Origin: K23-9 sp964460665
GTDB lineage: Bacteria > Planctomycetota > Planctomycetia > Pirellulales > Pirellulaceae
Assembly (NCBI GenBank): GCA_964460665.1
Contig: CAYWSL010000267.1
Span: 1 to 7,887 of the forward strand
Length of the DNA: 7,887 nucleotides
Reading direction: 5' to 3'
Under the pieces are notes generated by a model. It was given only the letters and a program-made list of their open reading frames with translations, did no database searches and had not been told where the DNA came from. Each line of letters begins with the position of its first letter. Position 1 is the stretch's first letter. Made by a program: the position numbers and the translations under genes. Shown piece by piece: positions 1 through 6,384 of this stretch.

Positions 1-89
1 GCCAAGTCAGCTCGTAGCGTCGTCGGGTTGCTCCAGTACCGTTGGCGAACCACTTTGCCTCCGAACGCCTTCGTCATGCGATCGTCCAT
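1..89 (-). CDS. Possible 5' end of a hypothetical gene leaving the left edge
   Basis: A minus-strand frame begins with ATG at 89 (another ATG at 77) and runs off the left edge, starting MDDRMTKAFGGKVV. The same frame is open upstream to 224, so an earlier start is possible, for example TTG at 182; there is no clear ribosome binding site for any of them. Third codon positions are GC-rich (about two thirds by hand count), which mildly favours real coding. I do not recognise the protein. It would be divergent from the gene at 297. It may equally be a chance open frame in moderately GC-rich DNA. Confidence 0.2.
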   Translation of the reverse strand, partial: MDDRMTKAFGGKVVRQRYWSNPTTLRADL

Positions 90-296
90 CGCGTCGGCTA
101 CTTTGGCGTCGTCAGACACACAAAGCGGGTGATTTCGGTTTCCACCAAGTGGCCATGTATTTGTTCCGGGGAAGCTAGCCAAGTTGAGATAACGGTCAAC
201 AACGGCACGCTTGTGTGCTACCTTTCAGCAGGCCATCCACCACATAGGCTGCCTACATTTTCATTCAGCCACATTTCAATCTTCCAGAGTAACAGC
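1..296. other. Region upstream of the exported PDZ/HEAT protein gene
   Basis: No complete gene is supported here. The reading frame of the downstream protein stays open leftward to a TTG at 42, but the 85 residues this would add look like non-coding translation and would bury the signal peptide. I therefore treat this stretch as mostly the upstream region of the gene at 297. On the minus strand one frame is open from 224 to the left edge and has some coding character (separate entry). I see no convincing promoter hexamers, terminator or tRNA. Confidence 0.5.
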
Positions 297-2690
297 GTGA
301 CTTCACGAACTTTCTTCGCATTCATTGCCGCCGCATTGATGGTCACCTTCATCGCGACTGCTGCTTCGGCTCAGCGGCGATCGAAACAGCCTGCCAATCC
401 TGACTTCACGCAAGGCGGCAAGACTGATGGAAGCCACGACTGGACGCTCGGCGCTACCGGCGCCCGTGGCTGGATCTATGCTTGGAAGCACACCGGCGAG
501 GCTCGTCAGATCTTGATCACAAAGATCGCGAAAGGCTCCCCCGCTGACGGCGTCTTGCAAGCCGATGATGTCATCCTTGGAGTCGATGGTAAACCGTTTG
601 ATGGTGATGCACGAAAGCAATTCGCTGCCGCTTTGACGCGATCCGAAACAGAGGCGTCCGGCGGCATCCTGAAAGTTGTCCGCTGGCGAAAAGGACAGTC
701 CAAGAATGTTGAACTTCAAGTCCCCGTCATGGGTACCTACAGTGCAACGGCTCCTTACGATTGCCCGAAGTCAGCGAAGATCTTTGACGATGGTTGTGAA
801 GCGATCGCCCGGCGCGGGCTGCGCGGTGTCTCGATCCCCAACAGCATCAACGCCCTTGCATTACTAGCCAGCGGCAAACCACAATACCGGCCGCTACTTT
901 CAGACTATGCTAAGAAGGTCGCTGGCTACAAAGTGGGTTCTATGGCAACGTGGCACTATGGCTACGCGATCACTTTCCTAGCCGAGTATGTATTGGCAAC
1001 TGGCGATCAGTCGGTCATGCCAGGATTAAAACGACTGGCACTCGAAGCGGCTCATGGTCAAAGCGCCGTCGGCACCTGGGGCCACCGATTTGCGCTTGCC
1101 GATGGCAGAGTCGGCGGTTACGGCTGCATGAATTCGCCGGGCATTCCATTGACCATTTCGATCGTGCTGGCACGTGGTGCTGGTGTTAAAGACCCTGACC
1201 TGGACGAAGCTATCGCCAAGTCGACTCGTTTTCTGCGCTGGTATGTCGACAAAGGCGCGATCCCATACGGAGACCATGCACCTTGGAACGGCCACGAAGA
1301 CAACGGCAAGTGCGGAATGGCGACCGTGCTTTTCGATCTGCTAAATGACCGCGAAGCCGCCAGCTACTTTGCTAAGATGAGCACGGCGGCTTACGACGAA
1401 CGGGAACGCGGGCACACCGGCAACTTCTTTAACATCTTGTGGGCCATGCCGGCAGTGTCTCGCTGCGGCCCGCTCGCCACAGCGACCTACTGGCGTGAAC
1501 AGTCGTGGTACTACGACTTGGCACGTGGGAACGATGGCAGCTTCCGTTACCAAGGATCACCGGTCGGCGAAGAAGAGCATGGAAAATACGCTGACTTTGA
1601 AAGCACCGGATCGTATCTGCTTGCCTACGCCTTACAGCGGAAAAGCCTGTACCTGACCGGCAAGAGACCCAGTTCAGTTCCCGTGATGGACGAGGCGCAG
1701 GTGGGTGACGTCATGAACGCTGGACGTGGATTTTTTGAAACAAAAACAAAGGATCACTTCCGCTACGGAAATCGCAGCGAAAACGACCTGCTAGCCGGGC
1801 TCTCCAGTTGGTCGCCATCTGTTCGCAAGCGGTCCGCAGAGGAGCTGGGCAAACGCAAGGCAAAAGTCCATTCGGCGCTGCTGAAACTGATCGCGTCGAA
1901 GGACCGCTATTCACAATACGGTGCAGCCGAAGCACTTGGGCAACTTGGCCGTGCCAACCCAGTCGCCAGCGTATCGGCGTTGACGAAGGCGTTTCGGTCG
2001 GACGACTTGAATTTGCGAATCATCGCCGCCCAATCGCTTGCCAAGATCGGCGCGCCTGCCAAGTCGGCGGTGCCCGAAATGCTGAAGCGACTGGCAAAGA
2101 CCAACCCCGAAAACGACCCACGCGCCATGGAGCAACGTTTCCTGTGCTTCAGTTTGTTCAACCGTCGCGGCGGTCTGATCGGACAATCGCTTGATGGCGT
2201 CGATCGCGACCTTCTGCTGAAAGCTGTTCGAGTTGGCTTGCAGAATGAAGACGGTAGAGCACGCGGCGTGCTCGGTTCGGTTTACGACAACCTTAGTTAC
2301 CAAGAAATCAAACCGCTGTTGCCAGCGATTCATCAGGCGATCGTCGAACCTGCCCCCAGCGGAATCATGTTCGCCAGCGGGATCCGCCTTAGTGGCGTCC
2401 AGTTGCTCGCGAAGCATCGGATCCGCGAAGGCATGCCGCTGTGTCTTCAGATTTTGGAGATCGACAAATGGGGAAAAAAAGACCGCATCACAAAATGCCT
2501 CAAGGCACTCGACAGCTACGGTGTGGCAGCCAAGGAAGTTTTGCCCGAACTAAGGCAACTTGAGAAAGCGCTCCGTCGCCACAGTGAATCGCGGATGTTA
2601 GCGCCCAGCATCCAGCAGGCCCAAACGCTAATCAACAAGATCGAAAACGCCAACGGCAAGGTTCAGTTGCGTAGTATCAAAGACGCGTGA
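297..2690 (+). CDS. Exported PDZ-helical-HEAT repeat protein, DUF6288-like
   Basis: Exported protein of 797 residues with unknown function. I chose the GTG at 297 because it gives a textbook signal peptide: Arg4, a hydrophobic core at about 6-22, and an ASA|Q cleavage site after residue 25. Residues about 52-145 form a PDZ-like domain (GSPADG at 80-85, then GVDGKPF near 95-101), which usually binds peptide ends or partner proteins. Residues about 160-480 are helical and rich in conserved-looking Trp, Gly, His and Asp, such as GTWGH near 260, YGDHAPW near 323 and GHTGNFF near 370. The spacing recalls an alpha/alpha toroid (terpenoid-cyclase or glycosidase-like), but no catalytic motif can be assigned. 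From about 499 the protein has HEAT-like helical repeats (for example AAEALGQLG and AAQSLAKIG), typical of protein-binding scaffolds. The overall order matches what I recall as DUF6288 proteins of planctomycetes. The ribosome binding site is weak (AGAG). No terminator is visible in the 44 bases before the gap. Confidence 0.82.
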   Translation: MTSRTFFAFIAAALMVTFIATAASAQRRSKQPANPDFTQGGKTDGSHDWTLGATGARGWIYAWKHTGEARQILITKIAKGSPADGVLQADDVILGVDGKPFDGDARKQFAAALTRSETEASGGILKVVRWRKGQSKNVELQVPVMGTYSATAPYDCPKSAKIFDDGCEAIARRGLRGVSIPNSINALALLASGKPQYRPLLSDYAKKVAGYKVGSMATWHYGYAITFLAEYVLATGDQSVMPGLKRLALEAAHGQSAVGTWGHRFALADGRVGGYGCMNSPGIPLTISIVLARGAGVKDPDLDEAIAKSTRFLRWYVDKGAIPYGDHAPWNGHEDNGKCGMATVLFDLLNDREAASYFAKMSTAAYDERERGHTGNFFNILWAMPAVSRCGPLATATYWREQSWYYDLARGNDGSFRYQGSPVGEEEHGKYADFESTGSYLLAYALQRKSLYLTGKRPSSVPVMDEAQVGDVMNAGRGFFETKTKDHFRYGNRSENDLLAGLSSWSPSVRKRSAEELGKRKAKVHSALLKLIASKDRYSQYGAAEALGQLGRANPVASVSALTKAFRSDDLNLRIIAAQSLAKIGAPAKSAVPEMLKRLAKTNPENDPRAMEQRFLCFSLFNRRGGLIGQSLDGVDRDLLLKAVRVGLQNEDGRARGVLGSVYDNLSYQEIKPLLPAIHQAIVEPAPSGIMFASGIRLSGVQLLAKHRIREGMPLCLQILEIDKWGKKDRITKCLKALDSYGVAAKEVLPELRQLEKALRRHSESRMLAPSIQQAQTLINKIENANGKVQLRSIKDA

Positions 2691-2734
2691 CGCCAGGATT
2701 GGCTTCAGGTGAACATCCTAAGCCTGTCGGCCGA

Positions 2735-2834
2735 NNNNNNNNNNNNNNNNNNNNNNNNNNNNNNNNNNNNNNNNNNNNNNNNNNNNNNNNNNNNNNNNNN
2801 NNNNNNNNNNNNNNNNNNNNNNNNNNNNNNNNNN
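2735..2834. other. Assembly gap of 100 Ns
   Basis: Exactly 100 consecutive Ns, the conventional placeholder for a scaffold gap of unknown length. It interrupts the minus-strand gene starting at 2998 and hides whatever lies between that gene and the end of the exported protein gene at 2690. Any apparent reading frame spanning the Ns is an artefact. Distances and the adjacency of genes across this point should not be trusted. Confidence 0.97.
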
Positions 2835-2998
2835 GGGATGCGTTTCGCGTCGACTTCCTGTTGCAGCATCCGCGTGATGGCTTTCAGTTTCGCAGGCGAG
2901 ACTTTTTGTTGCGCCTGCGCATCGCAGGCGACGCAAGCGATTGTCGCTGCGAGAAAGCCAAGTATCGAAAGACATGTAGGTTTTCGATGCGCAAACAT
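2835..2998 (-). CDS. 5' fragment of an exported protein, possibly a serine hydrolase
   Basis: Only the first 54 complete codons are visible before the gap; the 55th reads CCN and must be Pro. The ATG at 2998 is supported by AAAGGA five bases upstream. Residues 1-30 form a signal peptide (basic HRK at 4-6, hydrophobic core about 8-24, likely AQA|Q cleavage after 29). The mature part is an amphipathic helix beginning QQKVSPAKLKAI and ending in VDAKRIP. A helix followed by 'iPG' is how many beta-lactamase-like (class C, Pfam Beta-lactamase) serine hydrolases begin, so this is my best guess. The catalytic SxxK and YxN motifs would lie in or beyond the gap, so the assignment is weak. The 3' end may sit partly in 2691-2734, but three short frames are possible there and none is convincing. 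The gene is divergent from the AraC-type regulator and convergent with the gene at 297. Confidence 0.6.
2891..2931. repeat. CGCAGGCGA repeat pair with an inverted copy between
   Basis: CGCAGGCGA occurs at 2891-2899 and again at 2923-2931, and the complement CGCCTGCG lies between them at 2912-2919. The inverted copy can form a perfect 8-bp hairpin with 2923-2930 (3-base loop) or pair with 2891-2898 (12- to 13-base loop), but not both. All of it lies in the signal peptide and early mature codons of the minus-strand gene, so Ala/Gln/Pro codon use may account for it. Confidence 0.6.
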
Positions 2999-3003
2999 TG
3001 TGA

Positions 3004-3009
3004 TCCTTT
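3004..3009 (-). promoter_or_regulatory. Ribosome binding site of the truncated minus-strand gene
   Basis: On the minus strand this reads AAAGGA and sits 5 bases before the ATG at 2998. It fixes that start over the in-frame ATG at 3046, which would put extra polar residues before the signal peptide. Confidence 0.6.
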
Positions 3010-3099
3010 GATAGAAGTGCGTCTGTTGTTTGCGACGCCAAAGCAATGCGCGGTTACGTCAGAATCCCAAATCGAAAGGAGAGTCTGGTAAAGAATGTA

Positions 3100-3179
3100 A
3101 ACCAGTAATTGATCCGTTCAGCAAGCAAGTGATTCTATCCCCAATATCACAGCTTCGCTGAACGAACCGATTTCTGGTT
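3100..3179. repeat. 80-base imperfect inverted repeat (long hairpin)
   Basis: The two halves pair from AACCAG (3100-3105) with CTGGTT (3174-3179) inward. AATTG (3107-3111) pairs with CGATT (3168-3172), including one G-U pair. CGTTCAGC (3115-3122) pairs with GCTGAACG (3157-3164), AAGC with GCTT across a single bulged C at 3156, and TGAT (3130-3133) with ATCA (3146-3149), leaving a 12-base loop. That is 28 pairs by hand. No T-run follows on either strand, so it is not a classic intrinsic terminator. It could be a structured RNA leader, a small RNA, a REP- or MITE-like mobile palindrome, or a regulator-binding region. Position between divergent starts fits all but the terminator idea. Confidence 0.8.
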
Positions 3180-3346
3180 ATTGGCCACGTTAAAACGAGA
3201 TTTTACACGAGCAGCCGAATTGCACCGGGCGATAGATTGCATCAACTGGGCGTTCCGTGACTTGTTCTGCAATTTCACCACGAGGTCGACTTCACTTCGG
3301 TTACGCTATTGGTGTTCCATCACCCCACAAAGCAATCCACATCACA

Positions 3347-4222
3347 ATGGAAAGCACTCCACAACCGTTCGCATCGCCACAACGCGCCGACGAATCGATC
3401 CGTGTCATCGCGATCGACAAGGGCTACTCAGGTTGCTCCTGGCACTTTCATCCTGAGTTACAACTTTGTCACGTTCGATCAGGCATTGGTCAGAGGATGA
3501 TCGGTGATCGAGTTTGTGATATCGAACAAGGCGAAGTCATCCTGCTGGGTGCCAACCTGCCACACGTCTGGCGATACGATTCGCGTGGTGACGAACAGAT
3601 CGAAGCGACGGTCGTCCATTTCGATGCAACCGTGCTAGGAAGCGAATGGCTTGATCGACCCGAACTCCGCGACGTTAGGCTACTGCTAACGCGAGCTCAG
3701 CAAGGGCTACAAGCCAGCGGCGAACTTCGCGGCCAGCTGGCCAAACGCATCGAGCAATTGCTGGGCGTAGACGGCTTGCCGCGAATCATCGGTCTGTTGG
3801 AACTACTTCATCTAATGGCCAATTCACAGGAAATGAAAACGATCTGTAGCACCGGTTATCAACCCGTTGCCACGGAGTTGGGTGTGGAACGGTTGCGCCG
3901 GGTCTGTGATTTCATCAACGAGCATGCAGACAAAGAGTTGACTCGCGACTCAGTTGCCAAAGTCGTTCACATGAGCGGCAGCGGTTTCAGCCGTTTTTTC
4001 AAAGCTCATACCGGCATGACGTTTCACGAGTTCGTTGCGGATGTCCGGATCAGTCGAGCGTGTCAGTTTTTGGCGAGCACCGAAATGTCGATCACCGAGA
4101 TTGCATTGGAGTGCGGGTTTGGTGAACTTACGACGTTCAACCGAACGTTTCGTAAGTACCGCGACACAACTCCGTCCAGCTATCGCGCCATGGTCAACGC
4201 CGTCCGAAATCCAAACATCTAG
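3347..4222 (+). CDS. AraC-family transcriptional regulator with cupin-like sensor domain
   Basis: DNA-binding regulator of 291 residues, the usual length for the family. The ATG at 3347 is chosen because the cupin-like domain starts soon after it; the open frame continues upstream to GTG 3257 without family-like sequence, and no strong ribosome binding site marks either. The N-terminal half has WHFHPELQL (32-40), a GDRV..IEQGEV turn and LLGANLPHVW, typical of the effector-binding beta-barrel of AraC regulators. Residues about 181-282 carry two helix-turn-helix motifs: LTRDSVAKVVHMSGSGFSRF, then SITEIALECGFGELTTFNRT, ending in the family's TPSSYR motif. It lies 94 bases upstream of, and in the same direction as, the nucleoside hydrolase gene. 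I infer that it controls that operon, with ribose, a nucleoside or another sugar as a possible ligand. The sequence does not reveal the effector. Confidence 0.9.
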   Translation: MESTPQPFASPQRADESIRVIAIDKGYSGCSWHFHPELQLCHVRSGIGQRMIGDRVCDIEQGEVILLGANLPHVWRYDSRGDEQIEATVVHFDATVLGSEWLDRPELRDVRLLLTRAQQGLQASGELRGQLAKRIEQLLGVDGLPRIIGLLELLHLMANSQEMKTICSTGYQPVATELGVERLRRVCDFINEHADKELTRDSVAKVVHMSGSGFSRFFKAHTGMTFHEFVADVRISRACQFLASTEMSITEIALECGFGELTTFNRTFRKYRDTTPSSYRAMVNAVRNPNI

Positions 4223-4316
4223 AAACTCCCCCATTGCATCAATCAAACCGGGGTGGTGGCGCAGGCTTCCAGGCAGCCACTGAATTGCAAAAGACCTGCT
4301 AGAGAGACTACAAGAC

Positions 4317-5372
4317 GTGAATACTTTCAAAACTTCCTTCTGGATTCCCTCACTCGCAATCCTGCTGACATTTTTGGCCACCACCGTTTGGGCTCAGGAA
4401 TCAAAGCCCCCGGTAAAGTTGATCTTCGACACCGACATCGGTAACGACTGCGATGACGTGCTGGCACTGGGAATGATCCATTCGCTGCAATCGCGCGGCG
4501 AATGTGAATTGTTAGCCGTCACGATCACAAAAGACCACAAACTGGCGGCCGCATTCACCGATGCGGTCAACACGTTTTATGGTCGAGGCGAAATACCGAT
4601 CGGTGTTTGTCGCAGCGGTGTCACCAACGACCAAGGCAAATTCAACGGCCTTGCGGCTCAGATGGACAACGGCAAACTTCGCTACCCGCACGACTTGAAA
4701 TCAGGAGCCGACGCGCCGAATGCGGTTGATGTTCTCAGAAAAACTCTGGCAGCAGCTGACGACGGTTCGGTCGTGATCGCTCAAGTTGGCTTTTCGACCA
4801 ACCTTGCGAATCTGATGGACTCCAAAGCGGATGCCCACAGTTCGCTTGGCGGCGAAGAACTCGTTCGGAAGAAAGTTCGCCTGCTGTCGATCATGGCGGG
4901 TGCATTTAAACAAATCGTGGGCGACACCGGGCACTTGTATACGCACAAAGAATACAACGTTCACAAAGATGTCGCCTCAGCCCGGAAGCTTGTCGCTGGT
5001 TGGCCGACTCCGATCATCTGGAGCGGCTTTGAAATTGGTAAGAACCTGACGTATCCACACCAGAGCATTCTGCATGACTACCACTACGTCAAACATCATC
5101 CGCTTCCCGAGGCTTACACGCTTTACAACCCGCCGCCTCATGACCGACCGACGTGGGATCTGACGTCCGTGCTTTACGCCATCCGGCCCGACGCGGGTTA
5201 CTTTGATTTGTCGCCGACCGGTGAAGTCGTGGTCGACGAAAAAGGTTACACGACATTCAAAAAGCAGGAAAACGGGCGCGACCGGTACATGATTCTGCGT
5301 GACGAACAGAAGCCACGTGCCACCGAAGCTTTGATGTTATTGTCCAGCCAACCACCAAGTGCAGTGAAGTAA
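4317..5372 (+). CDS. Exported nucleoside hydrolase (inosine-uridine hydrolase family)
   Basis: 351 residues. Members of this family hydrolyse the N-glycosidic bond of nucleosides, giving a free base and ribose. The GTG at 4317 gives a signal peptide (hydrophobic core about 8-24, VWA|Q cleavage after 26), so the enzyme should act outside the cytoplasm. AGAGAG lies about 10 bases upstream. The calcium-binding motif is DTDIGNDCDD at 38-47, two residues longer than the classic DxDxGxDD. GFSTNLA at 158-164 corresponds to the Thr metal-ligand region, EYN at 212-214 to the substrate-binding Glu/Asn region, and TWDLTS at 279-284 to the C-terminal metal-ligand Asp, with Trp280 where classic enzymes have His. 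KDH at 72-74 falls where an Asn is usual. The gene overlaps the ribokinase by one base (TAATG), implying translational coupling. The variant motifs suggest a divergent subfamily, so the exact substrate is open; ribonucleosides are favoured by context. Confidence 0.88.
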   Translation: MNTFKTSFWIPSLAILLTFLATTVWAQESKPPVKLIFDTDIGNDCDDVLALGMIHSLQSRGECELLAVTITKDHKLAAAFTDAVNTFYGRGEIPIGVCRSGVTNDQGKFNGLAAQMDNGKLRYPHDLKSGADAPNAVDVLRKTLAAADDGSVVIAQVGFSTNLANLMDSKADAHSSLGGEELVRKKVRLLSIMAGAFKQIVGDTGHLYTHKEYNVHKDVASARKLVAGWPTPIIWSGFEIGKNLTYPHQSILHDYHYVKHHPLPEAYTLYNPPPHDRPTWDLTSVLYAIRPDAGYFDLSPTGEVVVDEKGYTTFKKQENGRDRYMILRDEQKPRATEALMLLSSQPPSAVK

Positions 5373-6298
5373 TGATGGACAATTCAGATTCACCAAAGGT
5401 GGTGGTGCTTGGATCCATCAACATGGATCTTGTCGCGCGCTGTGATTCGCTGCCGCTGCCAGGACAGACGCTGTCGGCGAAGTCGTTCACAGAAGTCCCC
5501 GGCGGCAAAGGAGCGAATCAAGCAGTCGCCGCTCGCCGCGCGGGAGCTTACGTTTCAATGATTGGTCGAGCCGGAAGCGACGGGTTCGCCGCCCGTTTGC
5601 TCATGGATTTGAAAGACGACAGGGTCGATGTGGAATCGATTGAGCGTTCACCTTGTCCGTCCGGTGTCGCATTGATTACGGTTGCCGATGATGGCGAAAA
5701 CCAAATCGTGGTCGTGCCCGGAGCGAACGGTTGCATGACGCCGGCCGACGTCGACCGGTATGCGAATCTGATCGCCGATGCCGATGTGTTGTTGCTACAG
5801 CTGGAGATTCCGATGGACTGCGTTCTACACGCAATCGAAGTCGCTCGGGACGGTGACACTCGGGTGATTCTGGATCCGGCTCCTGTTCCGGCTGATTTTC
5901 CAAGCGAACTTTTTCAAGTCGACTTGATCTGCCCGAACCAAACCGAAGCCGCCGCTTTGGCCGGCCTACCGGTGGGGACTCTGGACCAAATCGAAGCCGC
6001 AGCACGACGATTGCAAGAGCGTGAAGCGAAGGCCGTTGCGATCACGATGGGCGCGGGCGGAACACTCTTGCTTGATGGGAAAACAATGTCCCACGTCGAA
6101 TCGTTTCCGACGGAAGCCGTCGACACGACCGCAGCCGGAGATGCGTTTGCAGGAGCCGTCGCGGTGTACTGGGCGGAAGGCAATTCGCTCATCGACGCGA
6201 TCCGTTTTGGCAACGCAGCAGGATCAATCGCAGCATCGCGAGCCGGAGCCAAACCAAGTTTGCCAACGAGATCAGAAATAGAAGCGAAGCAAAGTTAA
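5372..6298 (+). CDS. rbsK: Ribokinase, PfkB family
   Basis: 308 residues, normal length for ribokinase. It phosphorylates ribose to ribose 5-phosphate with ATP in the cytoplasm, feeding the pentose phosphate pathway and nucleotide synthesis. Visible motifs are GSINMDLV (14-21), the sugar-binding PGGKGANQAVAA (43-54), CPNQTEA (187-193) with the Asn and Glu of the ATP/Mg site, and DTTAAGDAF (251-259), the PfkB signature with catalytic base Asp257 and the anion hole. There is no signal peptide. The ATG at 5372 overlaps the stop of the hydrolase gene; ATG 5375 is an equally possible start that removes one Met. No strong ribosome binding site is visible, consistent with coupling to the upstream gene. 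Other PfkB sugar or nucleoside kinases cannot be fully excluded, but the motifs and the neighbouring ribose-type transporter favour ribokinase. Confidence 0.9.
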   Translation: MMDNSDSPKVVVLGSINMDLVARCDSLPLPGQTLSAKSFTEVPGGKGANQAVAARRAGAYVSMIGRAGSDGFAARLLMDLKDDRVDVESIERSPCPSGVALITVADDGENQIVVVPGANGCMTPADVDRYANLIADADVLLLQLEIPMDCVLHAIEVARDGDTRVILDPAPVPADFPSELFQVDLICPNQTEAAALAGLPVGTLDQIEAAARRLQEREAKAVAITMGAGGTLLLDGKTMSHVESFPTEAVDTTAAGDAFAGAVAVYWAEGNSLIDAIRFGNAAGSIAASRAGAKPSLPTRSEIEAKQS

Positions 6299-6370
6299 CT
6301 ACCAGCTTCCGCTACGTTAGAAACACCGACGTAAAAACTCTCCTGCCAATGTACGCAGACGCAACCGCTA

Positions 6371-6377
6371 AAAGGAG
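6371..6377 (+). promoter_or_regulatory. Strong ribosome binding site deciding the binding-protein start
   Basis: AAAGGAG sits 7 bases before the ATG at 6385. It rules out the in-frame ATG at 6349, which lies upstream of it and would add 12 polar residues ahead of the lipoprotein signal. It is the clearest Shine-Dalgarno sequence in the operon, fitting the high level at which transporter binding proteins are usually made. Confidence 0.8.
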
Positions 6378-6384
6378 CCACACG

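Larger units (their letters stand above)
2999..3346. other. Divergent intergenic region before the AraC-type gene
   Basis: About 350 bases between two divergent starts. It holds the ribosome binding site of the minus-strand gene, the large inverted repeat at 3100-3179, and presumably the promoters of both genes. I see no protein-coding signal. The frame upstream of the regulator is open back to GTG 3257, but those 30 residues look like untranslated leader. TTGGCC at 3181-3186 could be a -35-like element for the regulator, but no good -10 follows at the right spacing, so I make no promoter call. Confidence 0.6.

Noticed and set aside
42..296. Upstream extension of the exported protein to TTG 42
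   Set aside because: It adds 85 residues without family-like sequence and would place the signal peptide internally; GTG 297 gives a clean signal peptide.
2687..3091. Reading frames running through the N stretch on both strands
   Set aside because: They are open only because Ns contain no stop codons; the gap's true length is unknown, so no frame can be carried across it.
4228..4253. CCCC...GGGG inverted repeat after the AraC-type gene as a terminator
   Set aside because: Only 4 pairs, a long loop and no T-run; it does not support termination, and read-through into the hydrolase gene remains possible.
3188..6325. Similar ACGTTA.AA stretches at 3188 and 6314 as shared operators
   Set aside because: Only about 9 of 12 bases match and neither shows symmetry or a partner half-site; too weak to call.
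6313..6333. TACGT...ACGTA hairpin between the ribokinase and binding-protein genes
   Set aside because: Five pairs with an 11-base loop is within what chance gives, and no T-run follows, so I do not call it a terminator or attenuator.
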